Source: an uncultured Solobacterium sp. (GTDB lineage: Bacteria; Bacillota_I; Bacilli_A; Erysipelotrichales; Erysipelotrichaceae). Taken from it: 37,264 bases of DNA. Positions 1-7,295 of this stretch are shown here, piece after piece (the first letter of the stretch is position 1; every line of letters starts with the position of its first letter). A program made the position numbers and the translations under genes. Under the pieces are notes generated by a model that was given only the letters and a program-made list of their open reading frames with translations, was not told the origin of the DNA and made no database searches. The stretch spans positions 1-37,264 of the forward strand of contig CAMKTV010000010.1 in NCBI GenBank assembly GCA_946415785.1. The letters are read 5' to 3'.

Positions 1-899
1 GTGTTTTCATCTATTTCTAGTTCATACAACTTATGAAACTCTGGACCATTATCGGCCAGCACTACATTAAATAGATCAAAGCCTAATTCTCTACCTAACT
101 TATGAAGCTTTTTAAGTATATGAACTACTTCATCAGCTTTCTTATAATAGAGCCCTCCTATTTGAAACTTATAACTAGGAAAGTATATAGTTAATAAAGC
201 TTGTCTATCATTTCTTTTGCCAATAACACTATCAACCTGAATAATTCTTTTATGTGACAAAGATGAATTATTTATAAACTTAAGATAATCATCATAAGTT
301 CTACCATTTAAGACATTTACTGATAGTTTAGGTCCTGTATATTTATATTCCTTTTTAGATCTAAATCTGACAGCTCTAGGCAAATCTATTCTTTTAACAT
401 CTAGTCTTTCTTTTTCAATATAATTTCTTATCGTTGACTCAGAGTACTTACAGCCAGAAACAATCTTGGCTACATGTATAGATTGACCATTCTTGATTAA
501 TGGACTTATTTGATTATTTAAAGTTTTAATAGCATTTCTTACTAAATAGGTATTACTTCTTGAAGATATAAGAACTCTTTTAGCTTTATTATCAGCTTCA
601 TAGGCATCGTAAACATATCTTTTATGAGAACATGGGTTTTTAAAACAACCATTACAACAAAATGGAAATTTGTCTAATAGTTCACAATGATATGGATTGC
701 CATGATTGAATACAACATCTGTCGTTCTAAGTCTTAATCTATTATTTCTTATCTCATAGTATATAGTCCATCTAGATACATTTAATCTTTCAGATAATAA
801 TTCAGCACTGTAATCATATCTATGATCAAGACAAAATTGTAGCTTAACTCTTTTAGAAAAACACAAGTGTTCATTCTTCTTAACATTTTTATCATTCAT
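1..899 (-). CDS. IS30-family transposase, N-terminal part (cut by window edge)
   Basis: An open frame without stop runs from an ATG at 899 leftwards off the window (about 299 codons visible). It starts with a basic helix-turn-helix region (FSKRVKLQF, then LLSERLNVSRWTIYYEIRNN), followed by a Cys-rich stretch (FCCNGCFKNPC) typical of clostridial IS30 transposases. The start of the DDE catalytic domain follows: IIQVDSVIG carries the first Asp and VLADNGPEF the second. The catalytic Glu would lie beyond the edge. This protein would cut and rejoin the ends of its own element. A GGAGG lies at 921-925, 21 bases from this ATG, which is too far. A five-codon frame (MKHYE, from 909) sits at better spacing and overlaps the start, so initiation may be coupled. 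I could not define the terminal repeat. Family call is confident; intactness is unknown. Confidence 0.85.
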   Translation of the reverse strand, partial: MNDKNVKKNEHLCFSKRVKLQFCLDHRYDYSAELLSERLNVSRWTIYYEIRNNRLRLRTTDVVFNHGNPYHCELLDKFPFCCNGCFKNPCSHKRYVYDAYEADNKAKRVLISSRSNTYLVRNAIKTLNNQISPLIKNGQSIHVAKIVSGCKYSESTIRNYIEKERLDVKRIDLPRAVRFRSKKEYKYTGPKLSVNVLNGRTYDDYLKFINNSSLSHKRIIQVDSVIGKRNDRQALLTIYFPSYKFQIGGLYYKKADEVVHILKKLHKLGRELGFDLFNVVLADNGPEFHKLYELEIDEN

Positions 900-900
900 A

Positions 901-1074
901 ATGTTTCATATTGACTCATACCTCCATTAATATCATGACATATTACCAATATAAAAACATTTATGGGTTATTACTACACTATGTAGGGATAAGTATTAAA
1001 TTTGAGGAATGCTCCGTCTGAAGAGCCTAGATTGAGAATGTATGCTAATATATTAATTGTATAAGGGAGTATTT
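901..1074. other. Probable outer end of the IS30-type element and lipoprotein leader
   Basis: Between the transposase start and the lipoprotein start there is no gene. The element's terminal inverted repeat should lie here (roughly 940-1010), but the matching end is outside the window, so I cannot fix it. An AAGGGAG ribosome binding site at 1063-1069 belongs to the lipoprotein. Confidence 0.4.
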
Positions 1075-1881
1075 ATGAAAAAGATATTAACAACATTATT
1101 GATTGTTTTGCTAACATTTTGTCTATTTGGATGTTCGGCAGAAAAGAAAGAAGCAAAAGCAGCGTTTGAGAATGCTGTAGCTGAACTAAATAACAGAACT
1201 GAAGAGTTAAAGGTAAATATCAATGATTTGCAATCAATTATAGATGAAGGAGAAACACCATTAGATACAACTACTATCGATGATGCTAACGATACAATTT
1301 TAAAGGCTTATGCAGCTATTAAAGAAGCTCCTGAAATGCTAAAAGAAGTTGAAGATATAAACAAACAAACTAGTGAATTAAACGCCATTTCTTACGAAAA
1401 AGAAATAAAAGCAATGGATGAAGTGAAGAAAAAATTAAATGATAGCATCGCTCAATACAAGCAAGTAACAAATCCTAGCGAAGACTTTGTATTATCAAGA
1501 TTAGCTAATGTTGAAGAGATAATCGGCATGGAACCTGCTACAGAAGATAACGATCCAAATAATCATTTGCATAAACAAGGTGGTTATACTTCTGATATAT
1601 TCTTTGCTTCTTCTAATTTAAACCAAAACAAGATTTATCCATATAATGGGACTATTCTAGAAAAAGGTACAGATGCTGGAGGCAGTGTAGAAGTATACGA
1701 AACCGTTGATGGAGCAGAACAAAGAAATTCATATTTAGCTTCTTTTGATGGAACAGTATTTTCTTCTGGATATCATATGGTAATTGGTACAATTGTTATT
1801 AGAACATCAAATGAGCTAAACGCTACACAGCAAAAAGACTTGGCACAAGCAATAGTTGATGCACTTATTGAATTGAAATAA
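1075..1881 (+). CDS. Secreted lipoprotein of unknown function with coiled coil
   Basis: 268 residues from the ATG at 1075, which has AAGGGAG five bases upstream; an in-frame TTG at 1057 would sit upstream of that site and is rejected. A lipoprotein signal (MKKILTTLLIVLL...LFGC) ends in a lipobox Cys near residue 20, so the mature protein should be lipid-anchored to the outer face of the membrane. Residues about 25-135 are highly charged and look like a long helical hairpin or coiled coil. The C-terminal ~120 residues hold a separate globular domain with the motif NDPNNHLHKQGGYTSDIFF and later EKGTDAGGSVEVY. I have a sense of having seen such a motif in surface proteins of other Gram-positives but cannot name a family. 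The gene stands alone between mobile-element sequences. Function unknown. Confidence 0.8.
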   Translation: MKKILTTLLIVLLTFCLFGCSAEKKEAKAAFENAVAELNNRTEELKVNINDLQSIIDEGETPLDTTTIDDANDTILKAYAAIKEAPEMLKEVEDINKQTSELNAISYEKEIKAMDEVKKKLNDSIAQYKQVTNPSEDFVLSRLANVEEIIGMEPATEDNDPNNHLHKQGGYTSDIFFASSNLNQNKIYPYNGTILEKGTDAGGSVEVYETVDGAEQRNSYLASFDGTVFSSGYHMVIGTIVIRTSNELNATQQKDLAQAIVDALIELK

Positions 1882-1925
1882 GCTGCTAAAAAGAAGAAAA
1901 CCAATTTAGTATACCTAATATATAA

Positions 1926-2048
1926 TTACCTTATAATTGGGATTCGATAATAAAAGAACAGAAACAAGGTATGATTACTGCTAAACAAGCCATGCAGATA
2001 AATAATATGAAAAAAACATCATTCTACAAGATGGTGAAAGAAAAATAG
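1926..2048 (+). pseudogene. Remnant: C-terminal end of a serine recombinase/resolvase
   Basis: A 40-codon stretch without its own start reads LPYNWDSIIKEQKQGMITAK, then QAMQINNMKKTSFYKMVKEK and a stop. This is the typical tail of resolvase/invertase-type serine recombinases: a short linker, then the DNA-binding helix-turn-helix (ITAKQAM...KKTSFYKMV). An in-frame stop (1923-1925) lies directly upstream and no catalytic domain is visible, so this is a decayed fragment. It marks an old mobile-element insertion next to the IS30-type transposase and the tRNA pair. Confidence 0.7.
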
Positions 2049-2444
2049 TGGTGGTTGTGAATTAAATTGTACATAGAACCTAGTAGAATAATAACAAGGG
2101 CATAGAATGAAACCATTTATTAATAGGTATAAAAACGATCATTAATAATCTTTTACCTTATCGTAGATTGTTGTACTTTAACAAAAATAAAAATCAACCT
2201 TAACAAATGGCACAAGGGGACAATTCCCAAGCGGCATTGATTCGGTTGATTACAATCTCAATATACAAAACTTTTGGAATAATTTCAAGAGAAAGGGAGA
2301 AACAACAAATAACGATTATTATAGTATTTATTAAGATTTAATACCTTGTCTAAACCTTGTACTATTTAGGACTAAAGAAGACCCGCTAGTTGACTTTAAG
2401 TAAAAATAAAATCCACCCAAAATCCACCCAAGCTCGCAAGAAAG
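2049..2444. other. Non-coding stretch, mobile-element debris
   Basis: About 400 bases with no supportable gene; both strands are closed by frequent stops. It lies between the recombinase fragment and the tRNA terminator. The only clear structure is the 11-bp tandem repeat at 2408-2429. I take it as decayed accessory DNA. Confidence 0.5.
2408..2429. repeat. Two tandem copies of AAAATCCACCC
   Basis: Perfect 11-bp direct repeat, two units, next to the 3' end of the tRNA-Ser/tRNA-Gly unit and the recombinase remnant. Such short iterons occur near integrase or recombinase attachment sites, but here that is only a guess. Confidence 0.6.
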
Positions 2445-2474
2445 CATCAAAAAAGCCTTTGAATTAAGGCTTTT
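2445..2474 (-). terminator. Terminator of the tRNA-Ser/tRNA-Gly unit
   Basis: AAAAGCCTT (2451-2459), six-base loop, AAGGCTTTT (2466-2474). On the minus strand the stem is followed by a run of T (complement of the A-run 2448-2454), so it ends the tRNA transcript. Confidence 0.8.
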
Positions 2475-2482
2475 GTTTGTAA

Positions 2483-2556
2483 TGGAGCAGATGAAGGGAA
2501 TTGAACCCTCGTGTCGACCTTGGCAAGGTCGCGTTCTACCATTGAACTACATCTGC
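2483..2556 (-). tRNA. tRNA-Gly(GCC)
   Basis: Reading the minus strand, the 5' acceptor GCAGATG pairs with CATCTGC, followed by discriminator T and encoded CCA (2483-2485). The anticodon loop TTGCCAA gives GCC, which reads GGC/GGU glycine codons. The T-arm has GGTTCAATTCC. It follows tRNA-Ser with a 13-base spacer and shares its terminator. Confidence 0.95.
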
Positions 2557-2569
2557 ATTTATATATAAA

Positions 2570-2660
2570 TGGCGAGGAAGGAGGGATTTGAACCCTCGCG
2601 CCGGAAACCCGACCTAAGGCCTTAGCAGGGCCTCCTCTTCGGCCTCTTGAGTACTTCCTC
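2570..2660 (-). tRNA. tRNA-Ser(GCU)
   Basis: Minus strand: acceptor GAGGAAG pairs with CTTCCTC, discriminator G, encoded CCA (2570-2572). The anticodon stem AGGCC/GGCCT encloses CTGCTAA, anticodon GCT, reading AGC/AGU. The long variable arm (GTCGGGTTTCCGGC) confirms a class II tRNA-Ser. First gene of the two-tRNA unit. Confidence 0.95.
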
Positions 2661-2717
2661 ATGCCAATGCGTTCAGCCATATTTGGCGCTTAATAATGAT
2701 ATCATACAAAAAATTTC

Positions 2718-2746
2718 TTTACAAGCCATATTTGTTATCATAGATA
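2718..2746 (+). promoter_or_regulatory. Promoter of the M19 dipeptidase gene
   Basis: TTTACA (2718-2723), 17-base spacer, TAGATA (2741-2746). The transcript would start near 2753 and the ribosome binding site AAAGGTG is at 2751-2757, so the leader is very short. Prediction from consensus only. Confidence 0.5.
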
Positions 2747-2763
2747 TAGAAAAGGTGAATACT

Positions 2764-3708
2764 ATGAAAATATTTGATATGCATGCCGATATGGGCACTA
2801 ACTTCTATGAAAGAAAACTTGCTGGTGAAAAAGAAATCTTTAAAAAATATAATAAAGAGAATTTATTAAAAGGTGATGTTAAAGGAATATTCACTGCCTG
2901 TTTTTTTGAAGGTAAAGAAGATTGGTCTTATATGCAAGAGATGATTAAATATTGTAATGAAGAAATTCTAAGTAATAATGATACTTTAAGACAGATTAAG
3001 TCTAAAGAAGATCTGATTGGCGATGATAAAACTTTAGCATTAATATCAGTAGAAGGAATGTGTGGCATTAAAGAAGATGTTGAAAATAAGATTGCCTGGA
3101 TGTATGAAAATGGAGTTAGAGTTGCATCTCTTGTCTGGAATGAATCAAATGCTTTAGCTAATGGCTGGAAACAAGACCCTTTAAGAGGCTTAAGTGAAGA
3201 CGGTTTTAAAGTCGTTAAGAAGATGAATGAATTAGGAATGATTATTGATGTATCTCACATCAATGAGAAAGGATTCTGGGATGTAATCAGTACAAGTTCT
3301 AAGCCAATTATCGCAACCCACTCTAATGCTAGAAGACTATGCAATCATGATAGAAACTTAACTGATCAACAGATCAAAGCAATTGCAGATAAAGGTGGAA
3401 TAATTGGCCTCAATGCTTGTGGAGATTTTGTGAATGAGGATAGAAATAAACAAAGCGCATTTGAACTGGCTAAACATGGCAAATATATCGCTGATTTAGT
3501 AGGTATTGAACATGTTGCCTGTGGCTTTGATTATATGGATTTTTTAATTGGTGATTATGATGACGACATGTGCTACGATATGAAGAACGCATCATACAGT
3601 CAGAATTTAATTGAGGGATTTAAAGAACTAGGCTTTAATGATGAAGATATAAGAAAAATAACCTTCGATAATGTTTATAATTTTTTAATGAAGGAATTAT
3701 TGTTATAA
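2764..3708 (+). CDS. Membrane-type dipeptidase, peptidase family M19
   Basis: 314 residues. Family M19 (renal/membrane dipeptidase) enzymes are zinc metallopeptidases of the amidohydrolase fold that hydrolyse dipeptides, often with a D-residue at the C-terminal side. The metal-site motifs are present in order: H-x-D (FDMHADMG, residues 4-11), the bridging Glu (SVEGMCG), His (DVSHINEKGFWD), the second His with its Asn/Arg partners (ATHSNARRLCNHDRNLTD) and the late Asp (CGFDYMDF). There is no signal peptide, so the enzyme is cytoplasmic. The ATG at 2764 has AAAGGTG six bases upstream; an upstream in-frame start at 2647 would lie inside tRNA-Ser and is rejected. dut follows after 7 bases but appears to have its own promoter. 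Confidence 0.88.
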   Translation: MKIFDMHADMGTNFYERKLAGEKEIFKKYNKENLLKGDVKGIFTACFFEGKEDWSYMQEMIKYCNEEILSNNDTLRQIKSKEDLIGDDKTLALISVEGMCGIKEDVENKIAWMYENGVRVASLVWNESNALANGWKQDPLRGLSEDGFKVVKKMNELGMIIDVSHINEKGFWDVISTSSKPIIATHSNARRLCNHDRNLTDQQIKAIADKGGIIGLNACGDFVNEDRNKQSAFELAKHGKYIADLVGIEHVACGFDYMDFLIGDYDDDMCYDMKNASYSQNLIEGFKELGFNDEDIRKITFDNVYNFLMKELLL

Positions 3709-3709
3709 T
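3701..3709 (+). promoter_or_regulatory. Extended -10 box of dut, leaderless arrangement
   Basis: TGTTATAAT is a perfect extended -10 (TGnTATAAT) overlapping the stop of the preceding gene. Six bases separate it from the dut ATG at 3716, so the predicted first base of the mRNA is the A of the start codon. The -35 region is weak (TTTTTT). Confidence 0.6.
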
Positions 3710-3715
3710 TTATAC

Positions 3716-4201
3716 ATGGCAGTTGCAAGATTTGAAAAAGTATCAAGAGAACAGTTTTCTAAGGACTTAAAAGATCTTTTAAATATTGAAGATGATTTTT
3801 ACGATGATATTGTTTTACCAAAAAGAGCGACAACAGGTTCAGCTGGTTATGACTTTACAAGTCCGATAGATTTTATCTTAAAACCAAATGAAATGATTAA
3901 GATACCAAGCGGTATTCGTTGTTATATTGAAGAAGGATATGTTTTAAATATCTATCCTCGTTCTTCTTTAGGCTTTAAATATCAAATGTCTTTAGCTAAT
4001 ACAACTGGTATTATTGATGCGGATTATTATAACGCACTAAACGAAGGACATATTATTGTTGCCTTAGTTAATAGAGGAAATAAAGATATTGTCATTAAAA
4101 AAGGAGATCGTTTTGTCCAAGGTATCTTCTTAAAGTTTTACACAGCTGTTGAAGAAGAAGTAACTAATAAGCGGCAAGGTGGATTTGGCTCTAGCAACTA
4201 A
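3716..4201 (+). CDS. dut: dUTP diphosphatase, trimeric type
   Basis: 161 residues. Hydrolyses dUTP to dUMP and pyrophosphate, keeping uracil out of DNA and supplying the dTMP precursor. The five dUTPase motifs are present: GSAGYDF (motif 1), PRSSLGFK (motif 2), TGIIDADYYN (motif 3, with the catalytic Asp), GDRFVQGIF (motif 4) and RQGGFGSS (motif 5, the flexible C-terminal lid). About 30 extra N-terminal residues precede motif 1. The ATG has no Shine-Dalgarno site and sits six bases after a perfect extended -10, so the mRNA is probably leaderless. A tRNA-Arg gene starts two bases after the stop and a terminator follows it, so dut and the tRNA look like one transcript. Confidence 0.95.
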   Translation: MAVARFEKVSREQFSKDLKDLLNIEDDFYDDIVLPKRATTGSAGYDFTSPIDFILKPNEMIKIPSGIRCYIEEGYVLNIYPRSSLGFKYQMSLANTTGIIDADYYNALNEGHIIVALVNRGNKDIVIKKGDRFVQGIFLKFYTAVEEEVTNKRQGGFGSSN

Positions 4202-4203
4202 AT

Positions 4204-4279
4204 GCGCCTATAGCTCAATGGATAGAGCGTTTGATTCCGGTTCAAAAAGTTGTAGGTTCGATTCCTATTAGGCGCTCCA
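4204..4279 (+). tRNA. tRNA-Arg(CCG)
   Basis: Acceptor GCGCCTA pairs with TAGGCGC, discriminator T, encoded CCA (4277-4279). The anticodon stem TTTGA/TCAAA encloses TTCCGGT, giving anticodon CCG (reads CGG). The T-loop has GTTCGATTCC. Only two bases separate it from the dut stop codon, and no promoter of its own is evident, so its 5' end is likely cut by RNase P from the dut message. Confidence 0.95.
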
Positions 4280-4289
4280 TGAGATAATT

Positions 4290-4314
4290 AGTCTTGTTAA
4301 ACAAGACTTTTTTA
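4290..4314 (+). terminator. Terminator after dut/tRNA-Arg
   Basis: AGTCTTG (4290-4296), loop TTAAA, CAAGACT (4302-4308), followed by a T-run. Confidence 0.88.
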
Positions 4315-4349
4315 TTTTATTGAAAGATATAAAATGAATAAGGGAAATT

Positions 4350-5375
4350 ATGTTTAAAGTAAGCACAAGAATTATCCTTATAGGGTTAATAGTTATAGCG
4401 GCAATAGGCCTTTTGATATCGGACTTTCATCTATTCGATAATAAAAGTAGCAGTGAGATTGTATTTAATAAATTAGATAATACACAAGAATTGCTTGCTA
4501 ATATTGTTAATTGGAATGATGATAGTGTAGAAGTTATTGTAAATAATAAAGTGAATAATACTATTTTTCCAAAAGGCAGCAAATTAACAGTTTTGTTTAA
4601 TGATGAAACAAGGTTCATTGATGTTGATGGTACAATCATTAATTATGATTCTAAAAGATCAATCTTTAAACCACAAATAGAAAACATTCTTAAATGGTCC
4701 GAAGGTGCTGTTATTCAAATAGAATTTGATTATTATGAAGATTATATAGAAACTGCTAATTCTGAAAATCACATAATAGGAAAAGCTATAGAGTATGCTG
4801 ATGTGCTTGCTTATAGCCCAATAGTTGAAGGAATAGAAAACTATGATAAGTATTATTTTATTAAAATATATAAAGGCGATCTTGATTCAAATCTTTCAAT
4901 ATTTCCTGATAATAAAAAAATGTTGAATAGTTCAATATTCAAATCTTATCTGCAAGAAGATTTATTCAATATTTCAGGTTACATATTATTGGATGCATAT
5001 TATAGCGCTGAAGAATATTCAAAAGAAGTAAAGCGTTTAAAAGACATTAGTATTACTATTCATGAATCATGCAGAAATGATTCTAAAAAATATGTAAATA
5101 TTATTAAATATGATGATAGTTCTTATGATTATCCATCATACATAACAATTGATGGTTTTGCTGGAAAATATGAATACGCTTTACTTAATGAAAAAGAAAA
5201 TAAAATTACATATTTATATTTAGCATATCCAGACATTAATAATAACAGCTATAACAAGTATTTAAAAAAAGAAAAAAATAACTACACTCAAAATGATTCA
5301 TTAAAATCATTTTCTATCTATAATCACAGTTTTGATAATGGAAAATCATTTAATGAAGTTGATGATTGTGAATAA
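4350..5375 (+). CDS. Membrane-anchored extracytoplasmic protein, unknown
   Basis: 341 residues. A single hydrophobic segment at about 8-24 (ILIGLIVIAAIGLLI) with basic residues ahead of it indicates an uncleaved N-terminal anchor; there is no lipobox. The remaining ~315 residues are hydrophilic, rich in Asn, Tyr, Asp and Lys, without Cys clusters or recognisable catalytic motifs. The N-terminal third alternates short hydrophobic and polar runs (SVEVIVNN, SKLTVLFND), suggesting beta-structure. A GGGAA lies four bases before the ATG, so a leader exists. It follows the dut/tRNA terminator and has its own transcript. I do not recognise the family. Confidence 0.75.
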   Translation: MFKVSTRIILIGLIVIAAIGLLISDFHLFDNKSSSEIVFNKLDNTQELLANIVNWNDDSVEVIVNNKVNNTIFPKGSKLTVLFNDETRFIDVDGTIINYDSKRSIFKPQIENILKWSEGAVIQIEFDYYEDYIETANSENHIIGKAIEYADVLAYSPIVEGIENYDKYYFIKIYKGDLDSNLSIFPDNKKMLNSSIFKSYLQEDLFNISGYILLDAYYSAEEYSKEVKRLKDISITIHESCRNDSKKYVNIIKYDDSSYDYPSYITIDGFAGKYEYALLNEKENKITYLYLAYPDINNNSYNKYLKKEKNNYTQNDSLKSFSIYNHSFDNGKSFNEVDDCE

Positions 5376-5390
5376 TATGTAGAAAATTAT

Positions 5391-5396
5391 TATAAT
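5391..5396 (+). promoter_or_regulatory. -10 box of the acetyltransferase gene, leaderless arrangement
   Basis: TATAAT with six bases (AATACT) to the ATG at 5403, so the predicted transcript starts at the A of ATG. A weak -35 (TTGTGA, 5366-5371) lies 19 bases upstream. No Shine-Dalgarno site. Confidence 0.55.
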
Positions 5397-5402
5397 AATA
5401 CT

Positions 5403-5870
5403 ATGTCAATTAGAAAAGCGAATATAAATGATGTAAATGGAATAAACGCCTTGTTATATCAAGTCCAAGATGTTCATGCTAATGGAAGGCCTGATATATT
5501 TATTAAGGGCACAAAGAAATTCAAAGATGAAGAATTAATTGAAATATTAAATGGCAATGATTTAATTTTCTATGTATATGAAGCAAATAAGAAAATACTT
5601 GGCTATATTTGTATTAAAATAATTATTGAAAGTGAAAGCTTTTCTAAATATGCTAGAAAAGAATTATATATTGAAGATTTATGTGTTGATGAAAAATATC
5701 GTCATCAGGGCATTGCAAGTGAACTGTTTGAATATGTTAAAGAGTTAGCTAAGGAAAAAGAATGCGGATATTTAACTTTAAATGTCTGGAAGTTAAATGA
5801 AGGAGCACAAAAGTTTTATGAAAAAATGGGCATGAAACCATTAAAAATAATTATGGAAACAATATTATAG
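5403..5870 (+). CDS. GNAT-family N-acetyltransferase
   Basis: 155 residues. The acetyl-CoA binding motif A is clear: DLCVDEKYRHQGIASELF (R/Q-x-x-G-I/A). It is followed by motif B with the family's asparagine and FYEKMG (NVWKLNEGAQKFYEKMGM). Such enzymes move an acetyl group from acetyl-CoA to an amine; the substrate here cannot be read from sequence. The C-terminus is short (KPLKIIMETIL). It begins at an ATG without a ribosome binding site, six bases after TATAAT. The M18 aminopeptidase gene follows after 14 bases with a good ribosome binding site, so the two may be co-transcribed. Confidence 0.88.
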   Translation: MSIRKANINDVNGINALLYQVQDVHANGRPDIFIKGTKKFKDEELIEILNGNDLIFYVYEANKKILGYICIKIIIESESFSKYARKELYIEDLCVDEKYRHQGIASELFEYVKELAKEKECGYLTLNVWKLNEGAQKFYEKMGMKPLKIIMETIL

Positions 5871-5884
5871 AAAGAGGGAAGAAT

Positions 5885-7261
5885 ATGGAAACAGCATGGT
5901 CAAATTATAGTGGTAAAAAGTTACAGGCACTTATGGATTTTTGTGACGAATACAAAGAATTTTTAAGTGCTTCAAAAACAGAAAGAGAAACTGTTAAAAA
6001 TGCTCTGGCACTTGCGAAAAAAGCAGGCTTCAAAGATTTAGAAAAAGTTACCAAAGTAAAAGTTGGTGACAAAGTTTATCTAAATAACAGAGGCAAATCT
6101 TTAGTGCTATTTGTAGTTGGTAAAGAGAAATTAGAAAAAGGATTTAATATTCTTGGCGCACATATTGATTCTCCACGTCTTGATTTAAAACAAAATCCTT
6201 TATATGAAGATGGTGGCTTAGCTTTATTTGATACACACTATTATGGTGGCATTAAAAAGTATCAGTGGGTCGCATCACCTTTAGCATTACATGGTGTTGT
6301 ATGTAAGAAAGATGGTACAACTGTTGATATCGTTGTTGGTGAAAAAGATGATGATCCGGTTGTCGGCATTTCTGATTTATTGATTCATTTGGCTGCTGAT
6401 CAAATGGCTAAAACAGGCGCAAAAGTTGTAGAAGGTGAAGACTTAAATGTCTTTGTAGGTTCTATTCCTCTTAAAGGAAAAGATAAAAAAGAAAAGGATC
6501 CTGTTAAACAGAATATTCTTAAATTATTAAAAGAAAAATATGATATTGAAGAAGAAGATTTTGTTTCAGCAGAATTTGAAGTTGTACCAGCAGGTAAGGC
6601 TAGAGATTATGGTCTAGATAAATCAATGATATTGGGTTATGGACATGATGATAGAATCTGTGCATATACATCATTAAGAGCTATTTTAGATATGACTACA
6701 CCAGAAAGAAGCAGCTGCTGTATCCTAAGTGATAAAGAAGAAGTTGGCTCACAAGGAAATACTGGTATGCAATCAAGAGCATTTGAAAATGCCATTGCTG
6801 AATTAATGAATAAGAAGAATGAATATAATGAATTATCTTTAAGACGCTGTTTAAAGAATTCAATGATGCTTTCAAGTGATGTAAGTGCTGCCTTTGATCC
6901 AAATTATCCAAGTGCTTCTTCACCAAACAACAACAATGCATATTTTGGCAGAGGTATCGTTTTCAATAAATATACTGGCGCAAGAGGAAAGAGCGGATCA
7001 AATGATGCCAACCCTGAATTTATTGCTAAAGTTAGAAGAGTTATGGATGACAATAAAGTTGCCTTCCAGACAAGTGAATTAGGTAAGGTTGACCAAGGTG
7101 GCGGTGGCACTATCGCTTATATCTTAGCTAATTTAGATATTGAAGTAATTGATGCAGGTATCGCTTTACATAATATGCACGCGCAATATGAAGTCGCAAG
7201 TAAAGTAGATATCTATGAAGCTTATAGAGCTTATGTAGCATTCTTAAAAGATATAAAATAA
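5885..7261 (+). CDS. Aminopeptidase, peptidase family M18
   Basis: 458 residues, normal for bacterial M18 (aspartyl aminopeptidase/aminopeptidase I type). A two-zinc cytoplasmic enzyme removing N-terminal residues from peptides, usually a dodecamer. Key motifs: LGAHIDSPRLDLK (first metal His and nearby Asp), GYGHDDRICAY (bridging Asp), LSDKEEVGSQGNTG (catalytic and metal Glu residues), LSSDVSAAFDPNY, and the late metal His in LHNMHAQYEVASKVD. The start ATG has AGAGGGAAG just upstream. A hairpin terminator begins a few bases after the stop. The specific substrate preference is not evident. Confidence 0.92.
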   Translation: METAWSNYSGKKLQALMDFCDEYKEFLSASKTERETVKNALALAKKAGFKDLEKVTKVKVGDKVYLNNRGKSLVLFVVGKEKLEKGFNILGAHIDSPRLDLKQNPLYEDGGLALFDTHYYGGIKKYQWVASPLALHGVVCKKDGTTVDIVVGEKDDDPVVGISDLLIHLAADQMAKTGAKVVEGEDLNVFVGSIPLKGKDKKEKDPVKQNILKLLKEKYDIEEEDFVSAEFEVVPAGKARDYGLDKSMILGYGHDDRICAYTSLRAILDMTTPERSSCCILSDKEEVGSQGNTGMQSRAFENAIAELMNKKNEYNELSLRRCLKNSMMLSSDVSAAFDPNYPSASSPNNNNAYFGRGIVFNKYTGARGKSGSNDANPEFIAKVRRVMDDNKVAFQTSELGKVDQGGGGTIAYILANLDIEVIDAGIALHNMHAQYEVASKVDIYEAYRAYVAFLKDIK

Positions 7262-7263
7262 TG

Positions 7264-7286
7264 AAGTAGGCTTAGCCTACTTTTTA
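7264..7286 (+). terminator. Terminator after the M18 aminopeptidase
   Basis: AAGTAGGC (7264-7271), loop TTA, GCCTACTT (7275-7282), then further T. The next gene's ATG is only about ten bases after the T-run. Confidence 0.85.
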
Positions 7287-7295
7287 CTAGCAGTT

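Noticed and set aside
2447-2680. Minus-strand open frame of 77 codons
   Set aside because: It is the tRNA-Gly and tRNA-Ser genes read as codons.
2647-2763. Upstream in-frame start for the M19 dipeptidase
   Set aside because: It begins inside tRNA-Ser; ATG 2764 has a ribosome binding site and a proper family N-terminus.
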